A stretch of DNA of 64,000 nucleotides, taken from contig JBMDXK010000001.1 in NCBI GenBank assembly GCA_048594375.1, positions 52,687 through 116,686 of the forward strand, written 5' to 3'. A model generated the notes under the pieces. The model did not search any database and was not told where the DNA came from. It was given only the letters and a program-made list of their open reading frames with translations. The DNA comes from JBMDXK01 sp048594375. GTDB lineage: Bacteria > Pseudomonadota > Alphaproteobacteria > Rhizobiales > Methylopilaceae. Position 1 is the first letter of the stretch. Each line of letters begins with the position of its first letter. Positions 54,713-63,920 of this stretch are shown here, piece by piece. The position numbers and the translations under genes were made by a program.

Positions 54713-55018
54713 TTATTGCACGCCGGGATGAGGAGAGGGCGCCGATTGCACAGGGATTGAAGGGAGTGCTGAACCGGATAAATCAGGCGCGATGGAAGGG
54801 CGTAATGTAAAATAATCAGAGCCAGGAAAGGCATTATAAGACAGTGTAAGAGCCGCAAGTTTTTGCGTTTGTGAAGTAATACTTTCTGATAAGTCCGGTG
54901 TTGAGTTGAGTATTATTTCAATTGTTTTCTTCTGGTTTTCTTCATTGTTAGGCCAAAAGGCAAGAACAATACAAAACCAGAATACTGTTCTAAATATAAA
55001 AACCATACGCAACACCAT
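54713..55018 (-). CDS. Small DUF5330-like membrane-anchored protein
   Basis: An N-terminal hydrophobic helix (MVFIFRTVFWFCIVLAFWP) is followed by a polar domain with SESITSQTQKLAALTLSYNAFPGSDYF and a Pro/Ser-rich tail. The layout is like DUF5330 proteins of Hyphomicrobiales. The start is uncertain (55018 or 55006; frame open to 55117). Role unknown. Confidence 0.6.
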   Translation of the reverse strand: MVLRMVFIFRTVFWFCIVLAFWPNNEENQKKTIEIILNSTPDLSESITSQTQKLAALTLSYNAFPGSDYFTLRPSIAPDLSGSALPSIPVQSAPSPHPGVQ

Positions 55019-55275
55019 GAAATCTGAAAAGCAAATCTGATGTTTTACAGATTGCCCAACTATATTTGCATTGTTTTGGGAGAAGAATCCATCTCTTTTG
55101 CTGGAAAAGGTGAACAAAGAGTTTATTCAGTATTTACCTAAAATTATCCTTGTTCAAACGTGATGTGAAATAATAATTCCAGTTTAGGTTTCATTTAAAA
55201 CTAAGGTGGCAGAGTAGCTGTAACGAAAGAAAAAGCGCACAGATATTGGCGTGTGCAGATTATGAGTTGCGTTGC

Positions 55276-57156
55276 ATGATGGTTATTCCGGCAATACAGG
55301 GATTTGTGAGCAGTCTGGTTCACCCTTCCGCCACACGAGATGAAATGGCTTTTGCCCGCCACCGTACATTCATTGTTTCCCATTTGGTGACAGGAATGAT
55401 CGGGGTTGCTTTGCTGCCGCTTTATCTGGTTTTTCGTGGGGTTCCTTCTCCTCTGGAAATCATGGCGTTTTTCTGGTTGATAACGCCTGCGCTGATTGCG
55501 CTGGATCTTTCTCGCAATGGAAAGCTCAAGCGCGCCCATTTGCTTTCTGCCTGCTGCCTGACGGGTTTTATTACAACGGTGAGTGCGGCCAGTGGCGGAA
55601 TTGCTTCCTTTGCAATGCTCTGGCTTGCGGTTGTGCCAATTGAGGCTGGTTTTTCCGGTTCGCGCCGCGCAATTACCACCGCTGTTCTTTTATGCCTTGC
55701 ATCAATACTTACGCTGCTTATGCTGGAAGCTTACAGCCTGTTGCCTGTCTTTGATAACAGGGGGCTGTTTCCCTATGCACTGGTGATAAGCAGTCTGGCA
55801 GCACTGGGCTATGCCGCAGGTCTTGCGCTGCGCGGAGAAAATCTCTTGCGCAAAGCAATACGAGTCAAGCAGAAAGACGAAAGCCGTTACCGGATGCTGG
55901 CCGAACATATGACGGATCTGCTGACCTGTCACACCCGCAATGGCAATGTTATCTTTGCTTCACCCGCCACCGAAAGCCTGCTTGGTATTTCCGCAGATAC
56001 ACTGGCAGGAAAAGGCTTTTTCGAGCGCGTGCATGTGGCTGATCGCCCAGCATTTTTGCGCGCCATTTCCGACACGGCGCAATCAGGACGCACCACTTCT
56101 GTAGAGTTTCGTCTGCGCCGTAACCGGCAGGATGAAACCGCGACAAGAAACGAACAGTTTTCGCCACCAATGGAATTTGTATGGGTGGAAATGCGCTGCA
56201 ACCCGGCAGAAACCGAAACAACCAACGGATATGACATTATTGCGGTGACACGAGATATTTCTGCGCGCAAACAGCAGGAAAGCGAGCTTATGGAAGCGCG
56301 TGAAGATGCCGACCGCGCTTCGGCTGCAAAAACCCGTTTTCTGGCCAGCGTAAGCCACGAGCTGCGCACACCGCTGAACGCCATTATCGGGTTTTCGGAA
56401 ATATTGGCCAATGAACAGCTTGCAAATGTGGACGCGGAACGCCGGCATGAATATGCCAATCTCATCCACGATTCCGGCCATCATTTGCTGAGCGTGGTAA
56501 ACGGTATTCTCGATATGTCAAAAATTGAAAGCGGGAATTTCCACATTTTGCCAGAACCTTTCGCGCTGCCACCTCTAGTCTCAAGCTGTGTACAGCTCTT
56601 TGCTCTCAAAGCAGAAAGTGCAGGGGTACAACTGGATGCCTACATACCCGAAAACTTCCCCGAACTGATTGCTGACAAGCGGGCGTGCAAACAAATTCTG
56701 ATCAATCTGCTCTCCAATGCCATCAAGTTTACACCTGCCAAAGGAACAGTTTCTGTCTATGCCCAAGTGCAGGATGGCTTTATCAAGCTTGTTGTAGCCG
56801 ATACGGGTATTGGCATTGCCGAAGAGGATTTACCACGGCTTGGCGATCCGTTCTTCCAGGCGGGAACATCTTATGACCGTCTTTATGAAGGCACAGGGTT
56901 GGGATTGTCCGTCGTAAAAGGGCTGGTCGCGCTGCATAGAGGCGAATTGAAGATTGAAAGCTGCCGGGGCGAAGGCACTAAAATTGCGATCTGCTTGCCA
57001 CTCGTGCATGAGGATAACTTCCGCAAGCCAGTACCCATGCCGGAAAACATGGTGACGATGACACCAAAGACAGAAGTTGCACGGGAAAAAGACCCGATGG
57101 CCATGACGTCCGTCAATGTCAGCCAGTCCAGAAACACAGTCAAGCTGCGTGCATGA
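55276..57156 (+). CDS. PAS-domain sensor histidine kinase (DivJ/PleC-like)
   Basis: Five to six transmembrane helices (residues ~30-190), a PAS domain (~205-330: YRMLAEHMTDLLTCHTRNGNVIFASPA), HisKA with SVSHELRTPLNAIIGFSEIL (His361) and an HATPase with NLLSNAIKF, DTGIGI and GTGLGLSVV. The H box and multi-helix/PAS arrangement are like DivJ/PleC-type cell-cycle kinases of alphaproteobacteria, but this cannot be proved from sequence alone. Start chosen at ATG 55276; upstream frame to 55246 is possible. The next genes (peptidoglycan binding, DUF1491) are a recurrent neighbourhood in the order. Confidence 0.87.
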   Translation: MMVIPAIQGFVSSLVHPSATRDEMAFARHRTFIVSHLVTGMIGVALLPLYLVFRGVPSPLEIMAFFWLITPALIALDLSRNGKLKRAHLLSACCLTGFITTVSAASGGIASFAMLWLAVVPIEAGFSGSRRAITTAVLLCLASILTLLMLEAYSLLPVFDNRGLFPYALVISSLAALGYAAGLALRGENLLRKAIRVKQKDESRYRMLAEHMTDLLTCHTRNGNVIFASPATESLLGISADTLAGKGFFERVHVADRPAFLRAISDTAQSGRTTSVEFRLRRNRQDETATRNEQFSPPMEFVWVEMRCNPAETETTNGYDIIAVTRDISARKQQESELMEAREDADRASAAKTRFLASVSHELRTPLNAIIGFSEILANEQLANVDAERRHEYANLIHDSGHHLLSVVNGILDMSKIESGNFHILPEPFALPPLVSSCVQLFALKAESAGVQLDAYIPENFPELIADKRACKQILINLLSNAIKFTPAKGTVSVYAQVQDGFIKLVVADTGIGIAEEDLPRLGDPFFQAGTSYDRLYEGTGLGLSVVKGLVALHRGELKIESCRGEGTKIAICLPLVHEDNFRKPVPMPENMVTMTPKTEVAREKDPMAMTSVNVSQSRNTVKLRA

Positions 57157-57285
57157 TACCCTGCGAATAAATGTGCGCTGCTTGATGTTTTATGAGCCTT
57201 AAATATTTCAAACCTTAAAAATACCTGACTTTTTAAGTGAGTATCTTTAGCGTTTTTCCACCAGAAAATAGATTTTGAAGCCGAC

Positions 57286-58077
57286 ATGTCACGAGTAAAT
57301 CCCCAGCGCAAAGTTCCCGTTATGGCTATGCCTAACGCTCATCCCAATGAAGGGGAACCCAGACGGCCAAGGCCACGCGCAGAGATGCCCACGGGAAAGA
57401 GAAAACACGCCATTCACGCAGGGTTGGGGCGTAAAACACTCAGGCTTATGTTACGCAATCCTTTGGATAGCGTGGCGGTACTGGCTGTTGTGATAATGGC
57501 GGGAAGCATTATCAATAACGCATTGTTCGCGCAAAACGCCAGCCATCCAGCACCCATGTTCAGCAACACCACCGCTGCACATAATCCTGCACCGGTATCC
57601 CAGCCCAAGGATCCCATTGCTGCAACGCTGGCAGGAACAACGCCCACCGACAACAGTCCATCACACATTGACCTGGTGAAAAATATTCAGGAGCAACTGG
57701 CTTCCAGAGGGCTTTACAGCGGCACTGTGGATGGTGTCTTTGGCCCTCGCACCAGCGCCGCAATCAGCGCCTATGAAAGTGCCGCTGGAATGCGTATTAC
57801 CGGCGCAGCTTCGCCGGAAGTTTTGCAAAGCCTGACCGGAAAACGTACCCAGACAACGCCTTCGGGTAAACATTCCAGCTCTAAAGTAATTGCCGTACAG
57901 CATGTTTTGGCTGAGCAGGGATTTGGACCTTTAAAAGTTGATGGTGTGTTTGCCGATACCACGCGCGAGGCCATAAAACGCTTTGAAACCAGCCGGAATT
58001 TACCAGCAACCGGCGAACTCACACCCGCTTTTCTCAAAGAGCTTTCCGCTGTATCCGGCGTAGCGCTTGATGGCTGA
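57286..58077 (+). CDS. Membrane-anchored protein with two peptidoglycan-binding domains
   Basis: A basic cytoplasmic N-terminus, one membrane helix (residues ~63-82) and a Pro/Thr linker precede two PG_binding_1 repeats (IQEQLASRGLYSGTVDGVFGPRTSAAISAYE; VQHVLAEQGFGPLKVDGVFADTTREAIKRFE). The protein likely crosses the inner membrane and binds murein. It follows the histidine kinase and is followed by DUF1491 after 19 bp. Confidence 0.88.
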   Translation: MSRVNPQRKVPVMAMPNAHPNEGEPRRPRPRAEMPTGKRKHAIHAGLGRKTLRLMLRNPLDSVAVLAVVIMAGSIINNALFAQNASHPAPMFSNTTAAHNPAPVSQPKDPIAATLAGTTPTDNSPSHIDLVKNIQEQLASRGLYSGTVDGVFGPRTSAAISAYESAAGMRITGAASPEVLQSLTGKRTQTTPSGKHSSSKVIAVQHVLAEQGFGPLKVDGVFADTTREAIKRFETSRNLPATGELTPAFLKELSAVSGVALDG

Positions 58078-58096
58078 CCCCGTGGCATAATAAACA

Positions 58097-58450
58097 ATGC
58101 GTGTCACTTCAGCTTTCTGGGTTTCAGCCTTTATCCGCCGTTGCTTTAGCGAAAATGCCTTTGCTGCCACGCGCCGCAAAGGCGCCGATGACGCTGGGGC
58201 AATATGGATCATTCTGGATGATTTGAACGGCAATCTGACGCTGTTTGAACCTGCACCAATGCTGTATTTAAACCAGACAATGGACGATGAAAACAACCGT
58301 ACCTTTATCACCAATATGTGCTGCACAGATTATGCGCACATAACGGCACGCCTTGAAAAAGAACTGCGGTTTGATCCTGATTTATGGATTGTTGAGGTAG
58401 AAGCAAAAGACGGCAAGGTATTTATTCCTCAATGTGCAGAGGAAAAATAA
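58097..58450 (+). CDS. DUF1491 family protein
   Basis: A 117-residue protein beginning MRVTSAFWVSAFIRRCFSENAFAATRRKGADDAGAIWIILDDL, the DUF1491 start, with a later TARLEKELRFDPDLWIVEVEAKDG segment. Alphaproteobacterial family of unknown function. In the same direction as the peptidoglycan-binding gene with 19 bp between. Confidence 0.9.
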   Translation: MRVTSAFWVSAFIRRCFSENAFAATRRKGADDAGAIWIILDDLNGNLTLFEPAPMLYLNQTMDDENNRTFITNMCCTDYAHITARLEKELRFDPDLWIVEVEAKDGKVFIPQCAEEK

Positions 58451-58463
58451 CAAAAACCGCAAC

Positions 58464-58500
58464 AATAAAAAAACTCTGAACCGCAAGCAACGGTTCAGAG
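58464..58500 (-). terminator. Terminator of the PRC-barrel gene
   Basis: CTCTGAACCG (58474-58483) and CGGTTCAGAG (58491-58500), loop CAAGCAA. On the minus strand a T-rich run follows. It may also end DUF1491 transcription. Confidence 0.85.
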
Positions 58501-58533
58501 CCTTTGGGGAGAGCGAGGGATCGGGCTGCCGTA

Positions 58534-59007
58534 TTAGCCGCGATCTTCGAGAGTTTTATAAGCTGGAGCCTGTTCAAGATCCGCTTTGGTGGTTTGCAGG
58601 GTCAGACGGTGGTCGCCATCCTGCATAGTTTGCTGCAAGGAAGAAAACGGTACGGCAACATCTTTTTCACCCATACCGAGGAAGCCGCCAACACCGATCA
58701 CCACAGCGACAACCTGTCCGCTGGAATTCATCACAAGCTGATTGACTTTGCCCAGTTCTTCGTTTTCAGGGTTATAAACAGCTTTAGAAATCAGGGTAGA
58801 GGACAGAACTTCACCGCTCATTTGCTCAGGGATGTAGGACAAAGTACCCAGAGTTGTTGTGGCAGGTTGCTCGGTGCTTTGTGTATTCAAACGCTCTGTC
58901 TGGGTCTGCATTGGCGCATCGGTTGTAGCGGGAGCAGACTGAGCAAAAGCTCCTGTGGTTGCAAGTGAAAAAGCCAATACAGAAGCAAAACCAAGAGTTT
59001 TTACCAT
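58534..59007 (-). CDS. Exported PRC-barrel domain protein
   Basis: A signal peptide (residues ~1-22, cleavage after AFA) precedes a Thr/Gln-rich stretch and a PRC-barrel domain (residues ~65-140: GEVLSSTLISKAVYNPENEELGKVNQLVMNSSGQVVAVVIGVGGFLGMGEKDVAVPF). GGAG lies before the ATG at 59007. Such proteins are common in Hyphomicrobiales and stress-related. Function unknown. Confidence 0.87.
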   Translation of the reverse strand: MVKTLGFASVLAFSLATTGAFAQSAPATTDAPMQTQTERLNTQSTEQPATTTLGTLSYIPEQMSGEVLSSTLISKAVYNPENEELGKVNQLVMNSSGQVVAVVIGVGGFLGMGEKDVAVPFSSLQQTMQDGDHRLTLQTTKADLEQAPAYKTLEDRG

Positions 59008-59108
59008 TATAATTCTCCGTGAGTAGTAAAAAATAAGATAGAAAAAGCCAATCATAGAAAGCCACGTGCATTATCTATAAGAGGCGTAATGTTTAAAGAA
59101 CGGATTGT

Positions 59109-59288
59109 TTAGGGAAGGCTTGGCCCACGTCTGTTGAACAATCCCACAAGTGCCGAAATAGCAAACAGCACAATGGCCACGAAAAAGATAATTTTCGCAA
59201 TCGACATTGCTGTACCCGCGATACCACCAAAACCAAGAACAGCGGCAACAAGCGCAACAACCAGAAATACAAGAGCCCAGCTCAACAT
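59109..59288 (-). CDS. DUF1328 small membrane protein
   Basis: A 59-residue protein beginning [20 protein letters not shown], with two transmembrane segments and the conserved GGIAGTA turn, ending in a basic loop (FNRRGPSLP). AAAGGAG lies before the ATG at 59288. It matches the DUF1328/YtjA family. Too short for many ORF lists. Often stress- or envelope-related. Confidence 0.9.
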   Translation of the reverse strand: MLSWALVFLVVALVAAVLGFGGIAGTAMSIAKIIFFVAIVLFAISALVGLFNRRGPSLP

Positions 59289-59411
59289 GATGTATTCTCC
59301 TTTGATGTTGTTAAAACTGTTGTTTTACAACGGTTGTAATCACAACATGCAAAAGGCGCTTCGGGTTCCACGAAAAGAACATAAAAAAATGATGGGCATT
59401 CAATTTCGCAA

Positions 59412-61688
59412 TTAACGCGCGGCTGCAAGGCCAAGAGAATCCGAACGTACCGAAGAATAAGCCGCTAAATCAGCCGATGACGTTTCCCGCTTACCCTGCA
59501 TCGAAAAGTGCGAGCGGCTGTATGGTTGTGTGTGGACGATCCGCAAATGCGGTTCGGTGCTGTAAAGACCGGAAAGCGGAACACCACCCGATTGGCGCAT
59601 TTTTGCCTCCATCTCAAGCAAAATCGTGACTGTATTTGCATTCAAATTTTTGCCGCGCGGTTCCGCTGTTTTAAAAGAAGGGCGCTGCCGTGGAATGTTG
59701 CTGCTCTGCGCAAGGGTTTCAAATCCAAACAAGGCAGAAGGCGCAATATCCTGATGGGCAACCTTCATCACATCATGCCACAACGCGGTGGGATAAGTGC
59801 CGCCCGATACACGGTTGGTAGGAGAATAATCATCATTACCCAGCCACACGGCGCCCACAAAATCACCTGTATAGCCCACGAACCATGCGTCACGGTAATT
59901 CTGGGTTGTCCCCGTTTTTCCGGCAACAGGAATGCCCTCCAATTGCGCTCTGCGACCAGTTCCCTGTGTTACCACGCTCACCATCATGGTGTTGATGGAA
60001 GCAACAGTTTCAGGCGGCAGAACACGGGCGACATCTGCTGCATTTTTATTGTGTTGCCACAACATCTTACCCGTATTGTTGCGGACTTCCAGCGCAGCAT
60101 GAGGCGGAATACGATACCCGCCATTGGCAAACACCGAATACGATGCTGCCATATCTAGCACCGTCACTTCCGTTGGCCCTAATGGCAATGAACGGATTGG
60201 CTTCAGCTCCGTTTGAATGCCCATGCGTTTGGCCACATCAATAATTTTATCCCGCCCAATATTCTGCGCAAGCCGCACCGGAACAGTATTAAAAGATTTT
60301 GCCAACGCCGTAGTGAGAGAAACCGCTCCCGAATAGCTGCGGGTATAATTCTGTGGTGTCCAGTTGCCAATACTGATCGGCGCATCCGTAATAATTGAAT
60401 TTGGAGTATAACCGTTTAACAACGCTGCCGTGTAAACAAAGGGTTTGAACGAAGAACCCGGTTGACGCAACGCGGAAACCGCCCGATTAAACTGGCTGGC
60501 ACCGTAATCCTTCCCGCCAACCATTGCCCGTACGCCGCCATAAATATCCATCACCACAACCGCGCCTTGCTGAATGCGCAGACTATGGCCGTTCTGCTGC
60601 ACAAGAGCTTCAAGGGATTCTTCGGATGTTTTCTGGGTAGCAGGGTCAAGCGCAGTACGAACCACAAGCGAGCGCGCCTGACCGAGCGCACCGGACAAAG
60701 ACAGCGATTTGACTTCCTGAAAAGCCCAATCCAGATAGAAATCAGGACGCGTGGATGCCGCACGGATCACAGGAGTTGCAGGATTGATACGCGCAGCGTG
60801 GACTTGCCCTGATGTCATAAAGCCAGCGGCGACCATTGCATCCAGCACAACATTGGCGCGCGCCCGCGCTGCCGGTAAATTGAGATGCGGTGCCAGTTTT
60901 GATGGCGCTTTAAACAAACCCGCCAGCATGGCTGATTCCGCCAAGGTAAGATCACGCGCCGATTTATCAAAATAAAATTGCGCCGCAGCTTCCACGCCAA
61001 AGGCACCGCCGCCCATATACGCGCGCTCAAGATAAAGCTTGAAAATAGCATCCTTGCTGTAACGGGCTTCCAGCCACAAAGCAAGAAATGCTTCCTTGAT
61101 TTTCCGCTCAAGCGTACGTTCGTTGCTGAGAAACAGATTTTTGGCCAATTGTTGGGTAAACGAAGACCCCCCCTGCACAACCTGACTTTCACGACTATTC
61201 GCAACGATAGCGCGGAAAGTGCCAAGAATATCAATGCCAAAATGTTGATAAAAACGCCGGTCTTCAATGGCCATAGCGGCCTTTAGAAAATAATCCGGCA
61301 GCTGATCCAGAGTGACCAGATCCGCTTGCAAGATACCCCGCTTGCCAATCTCATTGCCATGCCGATCCAAAAACGTGACCGCAAGCTCATGCCGGCTCTG
61401 CCAATCCGTACGCGTGGTTTCAAACGCAGGCTTTGCCAGTGCGGTCATCACCACGGCGGCCACGGTTCCCCACGTCAAAGCCTCACAGGCCAGCTCGTTC
61501 AGCCACTTCTTGAAACCGTGAACACGAAAACAATCCGATACCGCACGAAAATGCCGCCAGCCCCGTGCAAATGTCGAAAAAAAACTGTATGCTCCCGCAT
61601 CAAGACGCGAGTCAACCGCCAGCAAACGCCTTCTGAGACGATCAAAACGCTGATGCAAATGTGTGCTGGCTCGAAACAGCTTGCGCAA
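59412..61688 (-). CDS. Class A penicillin-binding protein (bifunctional glycosyltransferase/transpeptidase)
   Basis: Polymerises and cross-links peptidoglycan. One N-terminal membrane anchor (residues ~70-87) precedes the GT51 domain with the catalytic Glu142 in AIEDRRFYQHFGID and GGSSFTQQLAKNLFL. The transpeptidase has SxxK at Ser412 (SSFK), SxN at Ser465 (KSFN) and KTGTT at Lys591. 758 residues. It most resembles a PBP1-type enzyme with a Ser/Arg-rich tail. Monocistronic on the minus strand. Confidence 0.93.
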   Translation of the reverse strand: MRKLFRASTHLHQRFDRLRRRLLAVDSRLDAGAYSFFSTFARGWRHFRAVSDCFRVHGFKKWLNELACEALTWGTVAAVVMTALAKPAFETTRTDWQSRHELAVTFLDRHGNEIGKRGILQADLVTLDQLPDYFLKAAMAIEDRRFYQHFGIDILGTFRAIVANSRESQVVQGGSSFTQQLAKNLFLSNERTLERKIKEAFLALWLEARYSKDAIFKLYLERAYMGGGAFGVEAAAQFYFDKSARDLTLAESAMLAGLFKAPSKLAPHLNLPAARARANVVLDAMVAAGFMTSGQVHAARINPATPVIRAASTRPDFYLDWAFQEVKSLSLSGALGQARSLVVRTALDPATQKTSEESLEALVQQNGHSLRIQQGAVVVMDIYGGVRAMVGGKDYGASQFNRAVSALRQPGSSFKPFVYTAALLNGYTPNSIITDAPISIGNWTPQNYTRSYSGAVSLTTALAKSFNTVPVRLAQNIGRDKIIDVAKRMGIQTELKPIRSLPLGPTEVTVLDMAASYSVFANGGYRIPPHAALEVRNNTGKMLWQHNKNAADVARVLPPETVASINTMMVSVVTQGTGRRAQLEGIPVAGKTGTTQNYRDAWFVGYTGDFVGAVWLGNDDYSPTNRVSGGTYPTALWHDVMKVAHQDIAPSALFGFETLAQSSNIPRQRPSFKTAEPRGKNLNANTVTILLEMEAKMRQSGGVPLSGLYSTEPHLRIVHTQPYSRSHFSMQGKRETSSADLAAYSSVRSDSLGLAAAR

Positions 61689-61835
61689 GATTGTGTTCTC
61701 CGTGTACCACCATGGCGCAATGCTTCAAGCAAAAGGCTCCATGGCTGCATGGTTATTAACAAAAGTGCAAATTGAATGCCACACAATTCATGTGGTTTTG
61801 AATAAAAAAATTAAGACTATGGTTACGAATACACA

Positions 61836-62312
61836 ATGACATCTTTCTGGAAAACTGTTCCCCTTGAAGAAATGAATGAAGAGCAATGGGAATCCTTGTG
61901 CGATGGCTGCGGACGCTGCTGTCTGGTGAAGGTGGAAAACGAGGATAACGGAGAAATTTACGCAACCCATGTCGGGTGCAGTCTCTTTGACCGGCACGCA
62001 TGTGCGTGCAGCGATTATGCCAACCGCTCCGATAAAATCCCTGATTGTGTAAGGCTTACTCCCGAAAAAGTACGCACGCTGCCCTGGCTTCCGGTCACCT
62101 GTGGCTATCGGCTTGTAGCGCAAGGAGACGATTTGCCCTGGTGGCATCCGCTGGTTTCCGGTACGCCGCAGACCGTGATCGAAGCAGGGGTTTCGGTACG
62201 GGGAAAAGTACCCGTACTGGAAAACGAAATTCATTATACCGACATTGTTGACCACATTGTTTCATGGCCGCAAAAATGGCCAAAAGCCGCGCGCAAACCC
62301 AAAACAAAATAA
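61836..62312 (+). CDS. YcgN family cysteine-cluster protein (UPF0260)
   Basis: A 158-residue protein with a Cys-rich pattern: [14 protein letters not shown] near residue 22, [18 protein letters not shown], and a late CGYRLV. The spacing (CxxCxxCC ... C ... CxC) suggests a metal or Fe-S cluster, but the function of UPF0260 is unknown. Ends in a basic tail. 90 bp before the DUF900 gene. Confidence 0.9.
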   Translation: MTSFWKTVPLEEMNEEQWESLCDGCGRCCLVKVENEDNGEIYATHVGCSLFDRHACACSDYANRSDKIPDCVRLTPEKVRTLPWLPVTCGYRLVAQGDDLPWWHPLVSGTPQTVIEAGVSVRGKVPVLENEIHYTDIVDHIVSWPQKWPKAARKPKTK

Positions 62313-62402
62313 GAAATGTGGGTAAATTCCTTTTACTTGCGAAAACGATTGACCGCATTGGATTTATTAGGAAACTATTTACCATATTTTTAAGGATTCG
62401 GA

Positions 62403-63689
62403 ATGCGCCCTTTTTCGCATGTTATGGCTATATTTGCTATCTGTTTGCTTGTGCAAGGATGCGCCGGCAGACCTCTGGGCGTGCTCATACCGGCTGAAAA
62501 CGTTGTTGAAGGCATTTCTTCAGTGGATATGCTGGTGGCAACAACCCGCGCACCTTCCGAACAGAAGGGGTTTTTGTTTTCGGGTGAACGGGCGCAAGAT
62601 GCCACGATGACCGAAATTAAAATTGCCATACCACCCGCAGCTAACCGCGAAATTGGGCAGGTACAATGGCCAAAAAGATTACCCGCTGATCTCAATCGGG
62701 AATTTGGAACGCTCAGCATCAAAGAAATAAAAGATCGCGCAGAAGCGCGGCAATGGCTTTTAAAGAATTTGCCCAAAAGCGGGCGTGTATTGGTGTTCGT
62801 ACATGGGTTTAACAACCGCTATGAAGATGCTGTTTACCGCTTTGCGCAAGTTGTGCATGACTCAAATGCAGATGTAGCGCCAATTCTATTTACATGGCCT
62901 TCTCGCGCCAGTATCTTTGACTATAATTATGACAAAGAAAGCACAAATTATTCCCGTGAAGCATTAGAGAATATCTTGCGCAATATTGCACAGGTGCCGC
63001 AAGTGCGCGAGGTCACCGTTATGGCGCACTCCATGGGAACATGGCTGGCCATGGAGTCACTCAGGCAGATGGCTATCCGCGATAAAGGCATAGCATCAAA
63101 GATTAAAAATGTTGTTCTGGCCTCTCCTGATATTGATGTGGATGTATTTGCCAAGCAATGGCATGAAATGGGAAACAATAGGCCAAAATTTACAATATTC
63201 GTTTCCCGTGATGACCGCGCTTTAATGCTTTCGCGCAGAATATCCGGCAACATTGATCGTCTTGGGCAAATAAATCCCAATGCAGAACCTTACCGAACTC
63301 AGTTGACGCATGAGGGCATAACGGCAATTGATTTGACCGCGTTAAAAGGTGGCGACAGACTCAATCACGGTAAATTTGCCGATAGCCCAGAGGTTGTGCA
63401 GCTCATCGGAACCCGGCTTTTGAGTGGACAAACCATTACGGACTCCGATGTGGGGCTGGGTGAGCGTATCGGTGCTGTGGCGCTGGGGGCGGCGCAAACG
63501 GTTGGAGTAACGGCCGGTGCCGCCATTTCTGCGCCTATTGCCGTTTTTGATCCGGCAACGCGCCGAGGGTATGGACGGCAGGTTGAACGGGTAGGCTCTT
63601 CCGTGGGAAATATTTTCGGAGTTGATGACGCTTCGCCAGTGGGGGTGCCTGATCCCGCGCAAGAACCCAAGCAGGAAAATGCGCGGTAG
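62403..63689 (+). CDS. Lipoprotein alpha/beta hydrolase (DUF900)
   Basis: A lipoprotein signal (HVMAIFAICLLVQGC lipobox) then a DUF900 hydrolase domain: GRVLVFVHGFNNRYEDAVYRFAQVVHD and AHSMGTWLAMESL with the nucleophile Ser in HSMG, and a later IFVSRDDRALMLS acid region. The C-terminal ~100 residues (VALGAAQTVGVTAGAAISAPI) look less conserved. Predicted esterase or lipase of the envelope. 428 residues. Confidence 0.87.
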   Translation: MRPFSHVMAIFAICLLVQGCAGRPLGVLIPAENVVEGISSVDMLVATTRAPSEQKGFLFSGERAQDATMTEIKIAIPPAANREIGQVQWPKRLPADLNREFGTLSIKEIKDRAEARQWLLKNLPKSGRVLVFVHGFNNRYEDAVYRFAQVVHDSNADVAPILFTWPSRASIFDYNYDKESTNYSREALENILRNIAQVPQVREVTVMAHSMGTWLAMESLRQMAIRDKGIASKIKNVVLASPDIDVDVFAKQWHEMGNNRPKFTIFVSRDDRALMLSRRISGNIDRLGQINPNAEPYRTQLTHEGITAIDLTALKGGDRLNHGKFADSPEVVQLIGTRLLSGQTITDSDVGLGERIGAVALGAAQTVGVTAGAAISAPIAVFDPATRRGYGRQVERVGSSVGNIFGVDDASPVGVPDPAQEPKQENAR

Positions 63690-63803
63690 AGTTCACGCCC
63701 ACTTTCAAAAGTGGAACAAAGCGGAATGAAACATGCGGAATAAAGCGGAATACAGCGGAATAGCCGTACATAAAATTATAGTGAATTTTCTGTAAACAGG
63801 CGC
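63690..63803. other. Intergenic region with phased GCGGAAT repeats
   Basis: Contains GCGGAAT at 63721, 63735, 63745 and 63755; the last three are spaced 10 bp apart (GCGGAATAAA, GCGGAATACA, GCGGAATAGC). No gene is seen. Confidence 0.6.
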
Positions 63804-63832
63804 TTGACAGCGTGACGCTTGTTGTGTATAGT
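63804..63832 (+). promoter_or_regulatory. Consensus-like sigma-70 promoter
   Basis: TTGACA (63804-63809), exactly 17 bp, then TATAGT (63827-63832). It points toward the heptamer array at 63921. Predicted transcript start is near 63839. Confidence 0.7.
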
Positions 63833-63920
63833 TTATCTATAGTCAAGAATTGTGTTGATGCAATTTTTGACGTTCAGGGGTGCAAGCATTCACGCTGCCA
63901 AAAATACCTAAAAACTTAAT

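Noticed and set aside
59071..59080. TTATCTATAA, matching the BioR operator pattern
   Set aside because: It lies near PRC-barrel and DUF1328 genes, not before any bio gene; a 10-bp match in AT-rich sequence is easily chance.
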